The notes under the pieces: model-generated | Databases searched by the model: none | What the model saw: only the letters and a program-made list of their open reading frames with translations | Told to the model about the DNA's origin: nothing | Shown: positions 45,400-56,045 of the stretch, one piece after another | Layout: every line of letters starts with the position of its first letter | How positions within the stretch are numbered: the stretch's first letter is position 1 | Translations under genes and position numbers: made by a program | Assembly (NCBI GenBank): GCA_030248215.1 | Contig: JASANG010000883.1 | Coordinates: forward strand, 124,001-188,000 | Reading direction: 5' to 3' | DNA: 64,000 nt | Origin: Enoplolaimus lenunculus | Lineage: Eukaryota > Nematoda > Enoplea > Enoplida > Thoracostomopsidae

Positions 45400-45605
45400 G
45401 GATCCAGAACGGCGGCTGAAGGCGCATGTGGCTTCCTTTGTCAACGGTAGTTTTGTGATAAAATGGTAATTATCTTACAATAATTTTTCTCTCTCTCAGA
45501 AAATTGGCACATATATAGCAGTAAAAATTGCGTTATATAACTTTTGACTGCCTGCTTCCCGTTCGAAATTATCATGAGCCGCTGTTGGTTAACACGGCCG
45601 CAATG
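45400..45605. mobile_element. GGATCCGCCGCT-family MITE, diverged
   Basis: GGATCCAGAACGGCGGCTGA at the left, GTTCGAAATTATCATGAGCCG at the right, with GTGATAAAATGGTAATTATC inside. Two more copies at 47655-47870 and 20645-20830 keep a (GC)GGATCC or GGATGCA end at each side. Confidence 0.55.
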
Positions 45606-45865
45606 AGACCGGGTTTACGGTAGGATAATTTTGAACCTGTCTTATAATTTTGACCTCACTTGTAAATTGTACCAAATCGCGTATGTTCAGCAATTTTTGC
45701 ACAAACCATTTAACAAATTAAGTTTGGCATAATCATTGACTCTACACTTTATTTAGTTGTTGGCCGTCGTAATTGTGCTTAGAGTGAATGTTGAACGGGT
45801 AGGAGATAAAGAACGATACAGGAAACTTAAATTGAGGGTTAACGCAAAGCTGTCCCATGCTATGC

Positions 45866-46548
45866 TGAGGTTTGAGGATCCTTGAGTAATTATAGTCCAT
45901 CATGTAGGTTTGAGGATCCTTGTGTAATTATGGTTCATCATGTAGGTTTGAGGATCCTTGTGTAATTATGGTTCATCATGTAGGTTTGAGGATCCTTGTG
46001 TAATTATGGTTCATCATGTAGGTTTGAGGATCCTTGAGTAATTATAGTCCATCATGTAGGTTCGAGGATCCTTGAGTAATTATAGTCCATCATGTAGGTT
46101 TGAGGATCCTTGTGTAATTATAGTCCATCATGTAGGTTTGAGGATCCTCGTGTAATTATGGTTCATCATGTAGGTTTGAGGATCCTTGAGTAATTATAGT
46201 CCATCATGTAGGTTCGAGGATCCTTGAGTAATTATAGTCCATCATGTAGGTTTGAGGATCCTTGAGTAATTATAGTCCATCATGTAGGTTTGAGGATCCT
46301 TGAGTAATTATAGTCCATCATGTAGGTTTGAGGATCCTTGTGTAATTATAGTCCATCATGTAGGTTCGAGGATCCTTGAGTAATTATAGTCCATCATGTA
46401 GGTTTGAGGATCCTTGTGTAATTATAGTCCATCATGTAGGTTTGAGGATCCTTGAGTAATTATAGTCCATCATGTAGGTTCAAGGATCCTTGATTAATTA
46501 TAGTCCATCATGTAGGTTTGAGAATCCTTGAGTAATTATAGTCCAGCA
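45866..46548. repeat. 38-bp satellite in ANKFN1 intron 1
   Basis: About 18 units that read GTAGGTTTGAGGATCCTTGA then GTAATTATAGTCCATCAT. Units differ mainly at GAGTAA/GTGTAA and TAGTCC/TGGTTC, and the variants come in blocks, as expected from unequal exchange. Every unit but one has GGATCC. Confidence 0.95.
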
Positions 46549-46733
46549 TATCATAACGTTAACTATAGCTTAGAATATAAGCTCAACTTCAGGGTTACAC
46601 TAAGTCTACAAGACGAAATATACGTGATTCTTGGCTTATTCAGCACGTATGTTAGCTTGATATTTAATACTAAAATTGCGTTTGGCTTCTGTTATAACTC
46701 GCGAAATACTCAGCACGGTAGGGCTGGTGGGGC

Positions 46734-46906
46734 GGCCCATATAAAGATCACGAGCGGATAGTTTTTCTGTGGGACTAGACTAGAGTAAGCTTAAGCTTTA
46801 GACTAATTTTATTGCTTGGCTTAGGCTTAGGAATAACTCTTTCTTACGCTTAGGTTTAGGCTTTGGCTTATGCTTATAAATACTGTTCCGTCCGTGTTCA
46901 TTGGTC
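46734..46906. mobile_element. CTTAGG-core MITE, A type
   Basis: Starts GGCCCATATAAAGATCACGA and ends GTCCGTGTTCATTGGTC. Flanks GGTGGGGC and GGTGGGGT match 7 of 8. Confidence 0.85.
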
Positions 46907-47273
46907 GGTGGGGTAAACCAAGCTACATCCGTCATTCGCTGCATCTGCTGCCTTTCAATAGTAAATAAACAACGAAGGCTGAGAAATGACATCGAGAAAC
47001 GTCAAAACGTGAAGAAAATTGTCTTTTTCGCGTCAAAATTTTCCATTTATTATTTATCTTAAAAATAAGTTTATCTTTTTTTTTGTTGTGGGACCAGTCT
47101 TACTCATAAAAGTTGTCACGGTTTATTACGTCGCGGAATCGTTGTTTGTTTACTTGAGACAAAACAAAAACGCAGCCTTTGTTTCGTTCCGCATGTCGAA
47201 TATGCGGACAAACGAACAACTGTGTCACACTGAATCAATTGTGACACAGTTGATTTGAGTTCATTTGGTAGAT

Positions 47274-47452
47274 CGGTCTGTGTAAAGATCACGGGCGGAA
47301 CGTTTGTCTGTGGTACTGCAATACAGTAAGCTTGAGCTTTAAACTAGTTTTTTGCTTAGGAATCAGCTCATTCTTACACGTAGGCGTAAACTTTGACTCA
47401 GGCTTGGGAATATGCTTATACTACTGTTACGGCACTGTTCTATACATTTGGC
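47274..47452. mobile_element. CTTAGG-core MITE, A/B hybrid
   Basis: Left end GGTCTGTGTAAAGATCACGG is A type; right end CACTGTTCTATACATTTGGC is B type. Flanks TGGTAGAT and AGGTTGAT match 6 of 8. Confidence 0.75.
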
Positions 47453-47869
47453 AGGTTGATATAATCGGATGGGTGGCACCTGTTCGGGTTGTCCAATTTG
47501 CAACTGTTAGCTTACTAGCTATGTTATTTTACCAATAAACAGTAGTGTACATCAGTATATATACAAGAAACATGTGTTATGCGATATTAAGATAACCATG
47601 GCGTTTGTTAAGGACATTCCTGACACTCGAGTTCAAAATTTCGGCGTCCGACAGTGGCGGATTCAGAAATTTCTGTAGAGTTAGGGCTTATAATATTGCG
47701 AAATAACCACGTAAGTGAAGCCAGCGAGACGGCAAACGAATATTTTGTGTTACACAGGTAAAATTTTAACAGATATGGTCGTTACCGTTTTATCGTAAAA
47801 AATGTTGCGATGAGGGACTCGCGTACCCCCCGTCGCCGCGCGCCTTCTGGATCCGCTCCTTGGTCAGAG

Positions 47870-48394
47870 GCAACGTTTTTATAAGAATTATTTTTTCGCT
47901 GATTGATTTTAAGTTTTACGCAATTTGATTCGCATAATTTCATTTCTTTTGCAGATTTGATGACCACGTTTGTAGAATTTGATTAAATTTAAAATCAGAG
48001 TATTTTTCGGTTGAAATATTTTTGAAATTGTTGACGAATATCTTTATGGGTCACTTTCAGGTTGAGATTCGTGGGTGTTTAAGTTTTTTTTAACAGTGCC
48101 GGAGCAGGCTAGCGTGGGTCCAACCGAAAAATTTTGGGATGGGAGTTTCTTGCGATGATCAAAATGTTTTTGAAATTGTTTGGCTCCGACATTTTAATTT
48201 GCCGGAATTTTTTTTAAAAAACTTCGAACTACCGTGGAACTGGTTGACTTACTTTTACATATCTTTTCTGTCATACAAGTAATGTAAATGTTTGCATGTG
48301 CCCGTGTACGCTCACTATTTTATTGGGTTACAATAAAGCTGGAAATATTGATAAGGATAACCAGTGTTATTTGAGGGGCGCAACATTATATATC
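47870..48394. other. Part of ANKFN1 intron 1
   Basis: A TGCCGGAGCAGGCTAGCGTG end (48100) of the family at 43669-44434, otherwise featureless. Confidence 0.4.
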
Positions 48395-48553
48395 TCAGCA
48401 TATTCTTATTGCGAAGGCTAAGTCTAAACTTCAGCGTAAAAGTATATCTGTAACTACGACTAAGCCTAGGCAAAGATAACAGCCTTAATCGTAGCCAGCT
48501 GTCTTTTATAGGACCTACGGAAAACTGCACGCCCTTAAACGGAACATGGGCCA
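48395..48553. mobile_element. Degraded CTTAGG-core MITE
   Basis: GCATATTC, then CTAAGTCTAAACTTCAGCG, GACTAAGCCTAGG and a right end AACGGAACATGGGCC. Termini are decayed. Confidence 0.5.
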
Positions 48554-48919
48554 ATCGAATATAGCAACTGAACGCAACGCTACAAAAATATACAATCGTA
48601 AAATAGGTCGTTGTTTAGTGTTAAAAATGCATCGGTGTTAAGCGTTAATACTCGGTAACGTAAACACTTTGAATACCTTAGCCACGGAAGGAAGAATTTT
48701 TAGCTACGTTGTGATTTTGATTGCAATCTGTCATTACATTTGAATTAATTATCCGGCTCCGGCCGGATATTAAATTATGCCGCCCCGTTGCCGTCTTTTT
48801 TTGATATCCGGTCGCATCGCGATATATAAATTGTATAACTGCCGCAGAGGAGTGAAGTTGCATTATTTTTCGCATTCTACTAGGCATCAGCGTATACTAC
48901 TGCTTTTTCAAATTATCTC

Positions 48920-49190
48920 TGTAAGCATGTCAGATATGCTTGTCCGTTATGTGTACATGCAACATAGTGCAGTGCACTGTATGTTTGCTAGCTGGCAGCA
49001 TACGGTCGACACATATAGTCGCCAAAAAATGCAGTTGGAGAGGTGGGCTGCGTGGCGCAGTGGTAGTGTAGTGTGTTCGCTTAAAGATCCATAGGCTGAG
49101 AGTTCGATCCCCGCTCCGGAGGTCCGCTTTTCCAGCTGCTTTGGTTACAAAGGTCTGATGTCCCGGTTCCTACCAGGACTGACAATATCT
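48920..49190 (+). repeat. Hairpin-headed tRNA-containing repeat copy
   Basis: Starts TAAGCATGTCAGATATGCTT. The leader is almost identical to 4688-4800, followed by tRNA-like GCGTGGCGCAGTGGTAG and GAGTTCGATCCCC, then CAGCTGCTT and GACTGAC. Confidence 0.8.
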
Positions 49191-49326
49191 AAAGAATAGT
49201 TTATATCATTTAAAATGATCGGAACAATTGAGAAAATAGTGTTTGAAATGCACAACCTAATGAGCCTAAAGCCAAACGGGATTTTTTCATGTCTGTCTAA
49301 AATTTTCAAAACGACAACACCCGATG

Positions 49327-49513
49327 GGCCCATGTATAGAACAGTGCCGGATCGCTTCCCGGAGGGGCTATAATAGAGTCAGTTTAAGCTTTTTAGACCA
49401 ATTTTGTTGCTTAGACTTAGGCTTAGGAATAGGCTCATCCATACGCTTAGGGTTAGGCTTAGGCTTAGGAATACGCTTATACTACAGTTCCGGCCCTGTT
49501 CTATACATGGGCC
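49327..49513. mobile_element. CTTAGG-core MITE, B type
   Basis: TIRs GGCCCATGTATAGAACAGTG and CCCTGTTCTATACATGGGCC. Perfect 8-bp duplication ACCCGATG (49319-49326, 49514-49521). Confidence 0.92.
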
Positions 49514-49913
49514 ACCCGATGTATATGTCCCTGTTCGCGGTGGCTTACTAACCTCACTGATCATTAACAACGCTCTCACTGCAATTGATTGAAATAAACA
49601 AGTATGGAAATTAAGTATTATTTTCTTAAACATTCATTTTCAAATTCTATTTCTAGACAAATGCTTAAATATTTCTAAATTTAGGTTTGCTAAGTAGAAA
49701 TTAGCGTGCAGTATAAACATATATACTTCAATGCTTGCACCCGCACCCCCTCGCTCGTTGTGTACTGCAAGTACGCTGAATACATTTGTATTGTGCGCTT
49801 GGAAAAGGTCAGCTGACAGGGGGACATAGTAGGACCATTTCCTAAAAACATCTTCGCCTCAACTAATTGAAAAGTTTATTGATAGTATTATAAGAATTGT
49901 ATGCTCTAGCGGA

Positions 49914-50216
49914 TCCAGAGGCGGCTTGGGGCGCGCGCTTACGCTTCCATCAGAGTTTTTGTGGGATAAAACGGTAAGGTCCTTACCTTACAATTTTTGC
50001 AAAAAGAAAATTATTTGTAAAAAAAGTAAAAATCCCTAATTTTTCTCTCAGAAATTTTTTGTGATAAAATGATAAAGTCTTTTTTATTTTACCATTTTTC
50101 TTTACCAGAAGAGTTTTTTAGTGATAAAATGATAAGGTCCCGACCGTACAATTTTTGCGTTGCATAACATTTGCCACCCCGCCGTCCTTCGTCCGAAATT
50201 CCTGGATCCGCCGCTG
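49914..50216. mobile_element. GGATCCGCCGCT-family MITE
   Basis: Left CTCTAGCGGATCCAGAGGCG, right CCTGGATCCGCCGCTG. Flanks ATTGTATG and ATTGTATA match 7 of 8. The interior repeats GTGATAAAATGATAAGGTC. Confidence 0.75.
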
Positions 50217-50586
50217 ATTGTATATTATTTCCAAAAATCTTCTACAAAGCGCAATATTGCAAGTTAAAAGGTTGGGCTGATATTTTGCCGGAACTCGTGT
50301 CAGAAAAATGTGAAAAATTTGAAAATTGTTTAATAGGCTTCAGAGCGAGACTCTAGTTCCTCTTAGTTTTCAAGCGACACGTTTGCTTGAGAATAATATA
50401 TTGTAATGTTACACTTTAAAAAAGATATTCTGACTACACCATTGCTTCCAAATCGCTAGCAGAAAATATAAGTAGGTTGTATGCTTTTTAAGAACATTAA
50501 AACCTTGTTGGCATCGTCAAAACTTACCTAAACCATAAAAGCTGTGATTTCAAAAAAATGTTCAAACGTTAATTGAAGGAATAGGC

Positions 50587-50710
50587 AGTGCCGGAGCAGA
50601 CTTAGGTGGGAAATCCCTTGAAAACTGCAGGGTGCGCGCTCCTAAACTCGCGAGCCAAACGAGCGAGAAGCCAGACGCATTTTAAAACTTCGACCATTTT
50701 TGTTTCAACT
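50587..50710. mobile_element. Fragment of the TGCCGGAGCAG family
   Basis: GCAGTGCCGGAGCAGACTTA, then CGCGAGCCAAACGAGCGAGAA. Related pieces lie at 48100-48200, 54455-54655 (with GCTCGCATCGCTCGCGAATT) and, by the phrase AAAATTGCGTTTGGCTTCT, at 44940 and 46672. Confidence 0.5.
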
Positions 50711-50839
50711 AGTTCAAGGTTTGCATACTGTACTAATGAAGTATAGTTATTTTTTATTGTCATTTTGTAGCAAAATATCTTAATAATTAAAACCGACCTA
50801 AAATTTTAATACCGGAATTTTTAATTCCGGTAAAAATTT

Positions 50840-50895
50840 ACCGGGACCGAAAACTGAAAAAATGCCGGAACCGGAATTCCGGTTGGACCCTGGCC
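50840..50895. mobile_element. End fragment of the CCGGAATTCCGG hAT family
   Basis: TTACCGGGACCGAAAACTGA, then GCCGGAACCGGAATTCCGG and TTGGACCCTG. Other pieces of this family are near 23580-23705 and 25309-25340. Confidence 0.55.
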
Positions 50896-51346
50896 GGAAC
50901 ATTAAAAATTGCTAGACTTCAACTCAGATATCGGTCCTCACTTTCTCAGTATAAAAATAGATTTTCAGAAGTCAAACGAGCTTCATTGTCGCTGTTGTTG
51001 TTGTCGTTTTGAGCGTAAAATTCATACTAAAATTGCCGTTTTATATGATCGGGGTATATTTATACTATTTTCGCCTCGAACAAACAATTTTGACTTTTCG
51101 AATCTGTATTGCAAGCGAAGACACGTATATTTGAACAGAGTCGTTGTGTACATCGGTAAAGTTTGTCTACTGAGAAATTTGATAATACTTTGTTTTCAAT
51201 TGTTTTGTAGAGGGGAAGAAATACGAAGTTTAGAATTTTTATTTTGGTTTTCAGCGAAGACCTGAGTAAAACGTAGCGCCTGTTGCTATGACCTCAAAAA
51301 TAATACGCTGCCTAGGCCTGTAAGCCTAGGTAAGAACCGGGACTTT
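50896..51346. other. Part of ANKFN1 intron 1, nothing recognised
   Basis: The 118-codon frame across it has no start context, splice sites or domain that would join it in phase to exon 1 or 2. Confidence 0.4.
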
Positions 51347-51354
51347 ACACCTCT

Positions 51355-51544
51355 GGCCAATATAAAGAATACGGGCGGAACAGTATTATAAGCAAATTCC
51401 TAAGTTTAAATCTAAGCCTAAGCGTAAGAATGAACATATTCCTAAGCCCAAGCCTAAGCCAAGCAAAAAACTTAGTCTAAAGCTCAAGCTTACTCTATTG
51501 CAGTCCCATAGAAAAACGTTCCGCCCCTGATCTTTACATGGGCC
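51355..51544. mobile_element. CTTAGG-core MITE, A type
   Basis: TIRs GGCCAATATAAAGAATACGG and CCCTGATCTTTACATGGGCC. Flanks ACACCTCT and AGACCTCT match 7 of 8. It inserted at the edge of the reverse tRNA-containing repeat (51545-51755). Confidence 0.85.
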
Positions 51545-51755
51545 AGACCTCTTAATCAGCTGGAAAAGCAGGCATACAGAGTACGGATCAAATGTGAAAC
51601 TTGTTCATTCCGAGGCAAACGCTCTGCCACTGCCCCACGTTGCCCGCCTCTCCAACTATTTCTTTTCGTCTCTTATGCTGCCTGCAACCATACGGTATAG
51701 TGCAATGCATTCGTATATACACACGGACAAGCATGTCTCACATGATTATAAGGTG
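51545..51755 (-). repeat. Hairpin-headed tRNA-containing repeat copy, reverse
   Basis: Reads on the minus strand: AAGCATGTC-type head, CATACGG, GTTGGAGAGGCGGGCAACG, GGGGCAGTGGCAGAGCG, decayed B box, CAGCTGATT, AGGTCTGG. Confidence 0.7.
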
Positions 51756-52228
51756 AATTTTGCCTTAAAACATTACAACATTGTCTGTCCCACTGTTTAG
51801 TCTTCTACAATGATGACAAGTATGCTGAAAAGGGTTGGGAACATTTTTTAAAGTACTATGGATAGTTTTTGACCCTCATTCGAAAAGTTTTGGCCATGTC
51901 AAGTAATTTTATGGAAGCAAATTTTTTCATATTTTTAAACAATTTTTTTGCCATTAGTAATCATAATTAATAATTCGTTTGGCAATCTGCTTCAGACTAA
52001 ACTTGGTTCCAGGATCATTCAAAGTTGTATCACACTTATTCTTATGTCATGTGTTCACAATTATATATTTATATATCTTTGAGGGCAATAATTGTGGTAA
52101 TAAATGTCTGTGGGCAAATGGCCGATCCGTGGGAGGCACTCCGGCCGTGCCCCCCTACAGCATCTTGACAAAAATTATATAGTGTCAATTGTTGTTCTAC
52201 GCTGTTTTCTTTGTTTTATACACAATAG

Positions 52229-52427
52229 TATAAGCACGCTTTAAAGCTTCGAACTCACCTTTATTTGGCCCTGGAGTCATTTATGTGCTACAATTAGGGA
52301 TAATAGACATTTATAGACTCTAACAATTGTTTAAGGACTTTACCCGTTTACGGACTCTTATTAGGGATGCGGACTCCTATTAATTGGGACTCAAAATGGG
52401 GACCCCCTCTTATTTGGGTCACTACAG
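52229..52427. mobile_element. TA-flanked MITE, 5'-truncated copy
   Basis: From AAGCACGCTTTAAAGC to TTATTTGGGTCACTACAG. Followed by TA. A GGATCCGCCACTG fragment lies just downstream (52484-52504). Confidence 0.75.
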
Positions 52428-52556
52428 TATGGGTCAAAAATAAGTTTATTACCTGTGAAATTTTTGCCCCCCCCCATTTTGAGATCCTGGATCCGCCACT
52501 GTAGGTGGGGAGTGGTGAAAACAAATAGAAAATCGGTATATATTCGTAAAACCTGA

Positions 52557-52738
52557 CCAATGTATATTATAGGGTCGTAACAGTAGTATAAGCATATTCC
52601 TAAGCCTAAGCGTAGAAATAAGCCTACTCCTATAACCTAAGCATAAGCCGAGGCAAAAATATTAGTCTAAAGTTGAAGCTTACTCTATTGCATTCCACAG
52701 ACGGACGTTTCTCGCCGGATCATACCTGGGTCAAACTA
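52557..52738. mobile_element. Degraded CTTAGG-core MITE, B type
   Basis: CCAATGTATATTATAGGGTC left, CCTAAGCCTAAGCG core, GCCGGATCATACCTGGGTC right. Confidence 0.6.
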
Positions 52739-52746
52739 CACCTAGT

Positions 52747-52937
52747 GGCCCATGTTACTTTTAAGGCCGTCCCTGTTTGTGGTGGGACTGTAAAACAGTA
52801 GGCTTACATTCTAGACTACATTTTTTGCTTAGGCTTAGGCTTACGTTTAGGATTAGAAATATGTTTTTGCAACGCTTAGGATTAGGCTTAGGACTACGGT
52901 TAATCTACAGTTACGGACCCTAAAAGCAACATTGGCC
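52747..52937. mobile_element. CTTAGG-core MITE, C type
   Basis: TIRs GGCCCATGTTACTTTTAAGG and CCTAAAAGCAACATTGGCC. The same CTTAGG core but different subterminal sequence from A and B. Flanks CACCTAGT and TACCTATA match 6 of 8. Ends 120 bases before ANKFN1 exon 2. Confidence 0.8.
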
Positions 52938-53057
52938 TACCTATAGTAATCAACAAGTACTTGAAGAGATAACAATGGCGACGGGTCTAGGAACCCCTGA
53001 CGTTTCCTTGGGACCTACAGTCTCTTTGATGTAACTGCATTTTATTTTTAATTTCAG

Positions 53058-53170
53058 AGAATATCTTCGCGCAACAAGCGACGAAAATCTACATAATATT
53101 AATGTATTTCGAGAAAACACCGAATTGTGCAATGAAACTTGCAGTACAATGACAAACAGGCCGACTCGGT
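53058..53170 (+). CDS. ANKFN1: ANKFN1 exon 2
   Basis: Acceptor TTTTTAATTTCAG, donor GGT before GTAAGTTT, phases 2 to 1. Joined to exon 1 it reads FDQRIEYLRATSDENLHNIN and on to NETCSTMTNRPTR. No domain seen. The phase match across a 10-kb intron supports the join, although small exons could hide in intron 1. Confidence 0.8.
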
Positions 53171-53270
53171 GTAAGTTTTTGTCAGATTGGTTAAAATTTT
53201 TCCATTGCCATATGATATTAACTAAAGCATTTCAGCACCTTCATTGTATCAGTTAAAGTTTAACCCTGGT

Positions 53271-53474
53271 TACACTGTAAAAAATGGCGAGTCAAATTAA
53301 CTCTCTCGGAAACAGGCTTTTCCTGACTACACAAATTGAGTCAAATTTGACTCCACCAGAGTCAACAGTGAATCGAAATTTGACTCTGGTGGAGTCTAAT
53401 TTGACTCAGTTTGTGTAGTCAGGAAAAGCCTGTTTCCGAGAGAGTCAACTTGACTCCTCATTTTTTACAGTGTA
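53271..53474. mobile_element. GAGTC palindrome element in ANKFN1 intron 2
   Basis: TACACTGTAAAAAATGGCGA at the left, CATTTTTTACAGTGTA at the right. Arms about 95 bases and nearly perfect. 100 bases past the exon 2 donor. Confidence 0.88.
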
Positions 53475-53918
53475 CTTAAAAGATGTTGTAATCAGAAGGC
53501 ATCTATAGAACCGGCCCCTAGCCAGTTCACTTCGCTAGGGGTGGCTAAAATTTTCTCAGAAGATGCACACAAGCGATTTTAATGACTTGCAAGCAAGGTT
53601 GAACGTTTTCTAGGGGGAGCATTGTTTCTTCCAGGGGACTGACTTCGCCTCTGGCAACGGACCTGCTTATATTAACATCAAAGTCCTTCATGGAACAGTG
53701 TCAGACTTGATTTTTCAGTGAAGCATTCCAGCACCCAAATATCAATAGCATAATTTCGAGGACGTGGGACTGTGATATGCTACCTCCTTCGCCAATTATC
53801 TTCATTTTCGGTCTTCCAGAACTAGAAAAACAGTTAAGTAAATACTTGAGTAAGATTTCACACAGACAGCAAGTGAGTTCTGCAAAATTGCATTACGTAG
53901 TCATCTGAATATTTTTAG

Positions 53919-54122
53919 TTACTCGAAAATCCTACAGCGGTGATCTGGTGCCAGCTTCATGTAGCGAACAATCCTGCTCGATGACGACCATTGGACTCGG
54001 AATTCCAAACTCACGGCCAGATGGTCAGCCTGTGCCAAGAGTTGGCCCAGGATCCAAATTTATGTCGAAAACAGAAAAGAAGCGGATCGAAAAGTTGCGG
54101 TCAGGAATGAAACAAACCATGG
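53919..54122 (+). CDS. ANKFN1: ANKFN1 exon 3
   Basis: Acceptor ATATTTTTAG. Codes FTRKSYSGDLVPASCSEQSC through KTEKKRIEKLRSGMKQTM. The helical basic segment directly precedes the ankyrin units. The donor is GTTCGT after ATGG, a weak match to consensus. It is chosen because the G left over joins CC of exon 4 to give Met-Ala-Leu-Phe, which fits the family. Confidence 0.82.
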
Positions 54123-54211
54123 GTTCGTTTTGGAAACTTTTGCTATTTTTTCGTTTTAAATCGATAATTTAAAGATCGGAAGTGAAACTGTGTTAAATCA
54201 TTGTCCATGCA

Positions 54212-54435
54212 TACACTGCAAAAAATAGGGAGTCAAATGGACTCTGTGGGAAATAGGCTTTTCCTGATTACACAAACTGAGTCAAATTCGACTCTATCAG
54301 AGTCAAATTCAACTCACTGGGCGATTCAGTGAATCGAATTTGACTCTGGCGGAGTCGAATTTTGACTCAGTCTGTGTAGTCAGGAAAATCCTATTTCCCA
54401 GAGAGTCAATTTGTCTCCCTATTTTTTACAGTGTA
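54212..54435. mobile_element. GAGTC palindrome element in ANKFN1 intron 3
   Basis: TACACTGCAAAAAATAGGGA at the left, TATTTTTTACAGTGTA at the right, same arms as 53271-53474. 90 bases past the exon 3 donor. Confidence 0.88.
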
Positions 54436-54827
54436 CTACAAAGGCTTGCTTTCTAGACACGGGCCGGACCAGCCACCCCCATACCCATGTTTGCCAGATT
54501 CCACCGCTAATGGAGTGTTCATTTTAACCGGTTGAAACAAAAACCGCCGAAGTTTTAAAATGCGTTTGGCTTTTCGCTCGCATCGCTCGCGAATTTGGAC
54601 GCCCCACCCTGAAGTTTGGGATGAGCCCGCACCCATGTCTGCTCAAGCACCGTCTCTAGGCCTAACAATAAGCATCCAAATCTCCTAGTTCACCGATCTC
54701 CATGTCTCCCAGAGAGAGCACAGGGGCGTCCGCTGAAAATGATATTTGGGGGGGGGGGCACCGAAAAATTTTGGGAGGCCCCTACAATAGCAATTGAAGA
54801 TTGTTTACTTTTAGACTTATTTGGCTT

Positions 54828-55101
54828 GTATCAAGAGCTTGAGCGATAATGCAGGTTTATACTTACGAATGCACTTTCAAAACTTAAGTATGCTTTAAAG
54901 TTTCGGATTCAACTTTATTCGGTCCTGGAATTATTTATGCTCTACGATTAGTGGTAACTGACATTTATGGACTCTGATTAGGGTCTAGGACCTAGGACTA
55001 TATTCGCTGCACAGACTCTTATTAGAGATGTGGACTCCTATTGATTGGGACTCAAAATGTGAACCCCTAATATTTTCCCTGTTTTATTCAGGTCATTACA
55101 G
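54828..55101. mobile_element. TA-flanked MITE, 5'-truncated copy
   Basis: Runs from AGCTTGAGCGATAATGCAGG to TATTCAGGTCATTACAG and abuts the next copy across one TA. Confidence 0.8.
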
Positions 55102-55103
55102 TA

Positions 55104-55531
55104 CTGTATTGACCCGAATAAGGAGGGGTCCCCATTTTGGGTCCGAATCAATAGAAGTCCGGATCCCGAATAAGAGTCCGTAAGCGGATAGAGTCCCTAA
55201 ACCATAATTAGAGTCTATATATGCCAATTAACCCTAATTGTAGCACATAAATGACTCCAGGACCAAATAATTTGAGCTCGAAACTTTAAAGCCTACTTAA
55301 ATTTTGAAAGTACATTCCTTAAGTATAACCTTTTATTATCGCTCAAACTATTGAAACGAGACAAATATACGTTTAATTCAATGGATAGTTGAAGTACCGG
55401 ATATATATCAGTAACGAAGGGCGGCGGAGCGTGGGTTAAAAATAAATAACAGTCTGTAACCGAATAACAAGGGGGCACCCTCTGGAGACGCCAAATAAAT
55501 ATCAGTCCCCCTCTTATTCGGGTCACTACAA
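55104..55531. mobile_element. TA-flanked MITE, full copy in ANKFN1 intron 3
   Basis: Starts CTGTATTGACCCGAATAAGG and ends CTTATTCGGGTCACTACAA. Its left TA is shared with the copy ending at 55101. Ends about 58 bases before exon 4. Confidence 0.88.
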
Positions 55532-55589
55532 TATATGGGCAGTTACATGGTTTCGCAAAACTGGTAAATTGCAAAATTCACAATTTTAG

Positions 55590-55668
55590 CCCTATTCACT
55601 GCAGTAGAACAAGATGATATTGGCCGTGTGAGAAATTTGCTCAACACTGGAGGAATTGATATAAACAG
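55590..55668 (+). CDS. ANKFN1: ANKFN1 exon 4 (first ankyrin-like unit)
   Basis: Reads ALFTAVEQDDIGRVRNLLNT then GGIDINS across the splice: the helix-turn-helix of an ankyrin unit with the A-x-x-x-x-D-x-x-x-V-x-x-L-L pattern. Acceptor ACAATTTTAG, donor AG before GTAAAT, phases 1 to 2. This AVE-D-VR-LL signature is strongly conserved in the family. Confidence 0.92.
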
Positions 55669-55941
55669 GTAAATATAACTCAACCAGGTTTGTTTGACCC
55701 AATACTAAACATTGATCTAGCGTTCGATCCGGCTCCGGCCAAGGTTTGCTGTTGGACACACGCCTTTGGCTGAGCCAAACTCGTGCGTTCATCAAATTTG
55801 CAAGATGATTATAATTCATAAAGAAACGTGTTGTTTGGCACAATATTTTTAAATCAAAATTGCTAAAAATGTGAGTAGGGGATGTGTAAGTCACATATTT
55901 GGGGCCAAAAAAATATTCGATGTGATTGTTTTGAATTTCAG

Positions 55942-56045
55942 CCAAAATCCTGATGGGTTTACACTGCTCGACGTATCGACAATGCTGTGTCATAATGAAG
56001 TTTCACTTTTGTTACTCCAACACGGCGCTCAAGAAAGTCCTAAAC
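55942..56045 (+). CDS. ANKFN1: ANKFN1 exon 5 (second ankyrin-like unit)
   Basis: Reads QNPDGFTLLDVSTMLCHNEV then SLLLLQHGAQESPK, a classic ankyrin unit (N-x-x-G-x-T-x-L-D-x-A-like start, LLL-x-HGA end). Acceptor TTGAATTTCAG, donor AAAC before GTGTGT, phase 2 to 1. Confidence 0.93.

Noticed and set aside
50909-51265. 118-codon frame as an extra ANKFN1 exon
   Set aside because: No acceptor/donor pair gives a phase that joins exons 1 and 2, and no family motif is visible.
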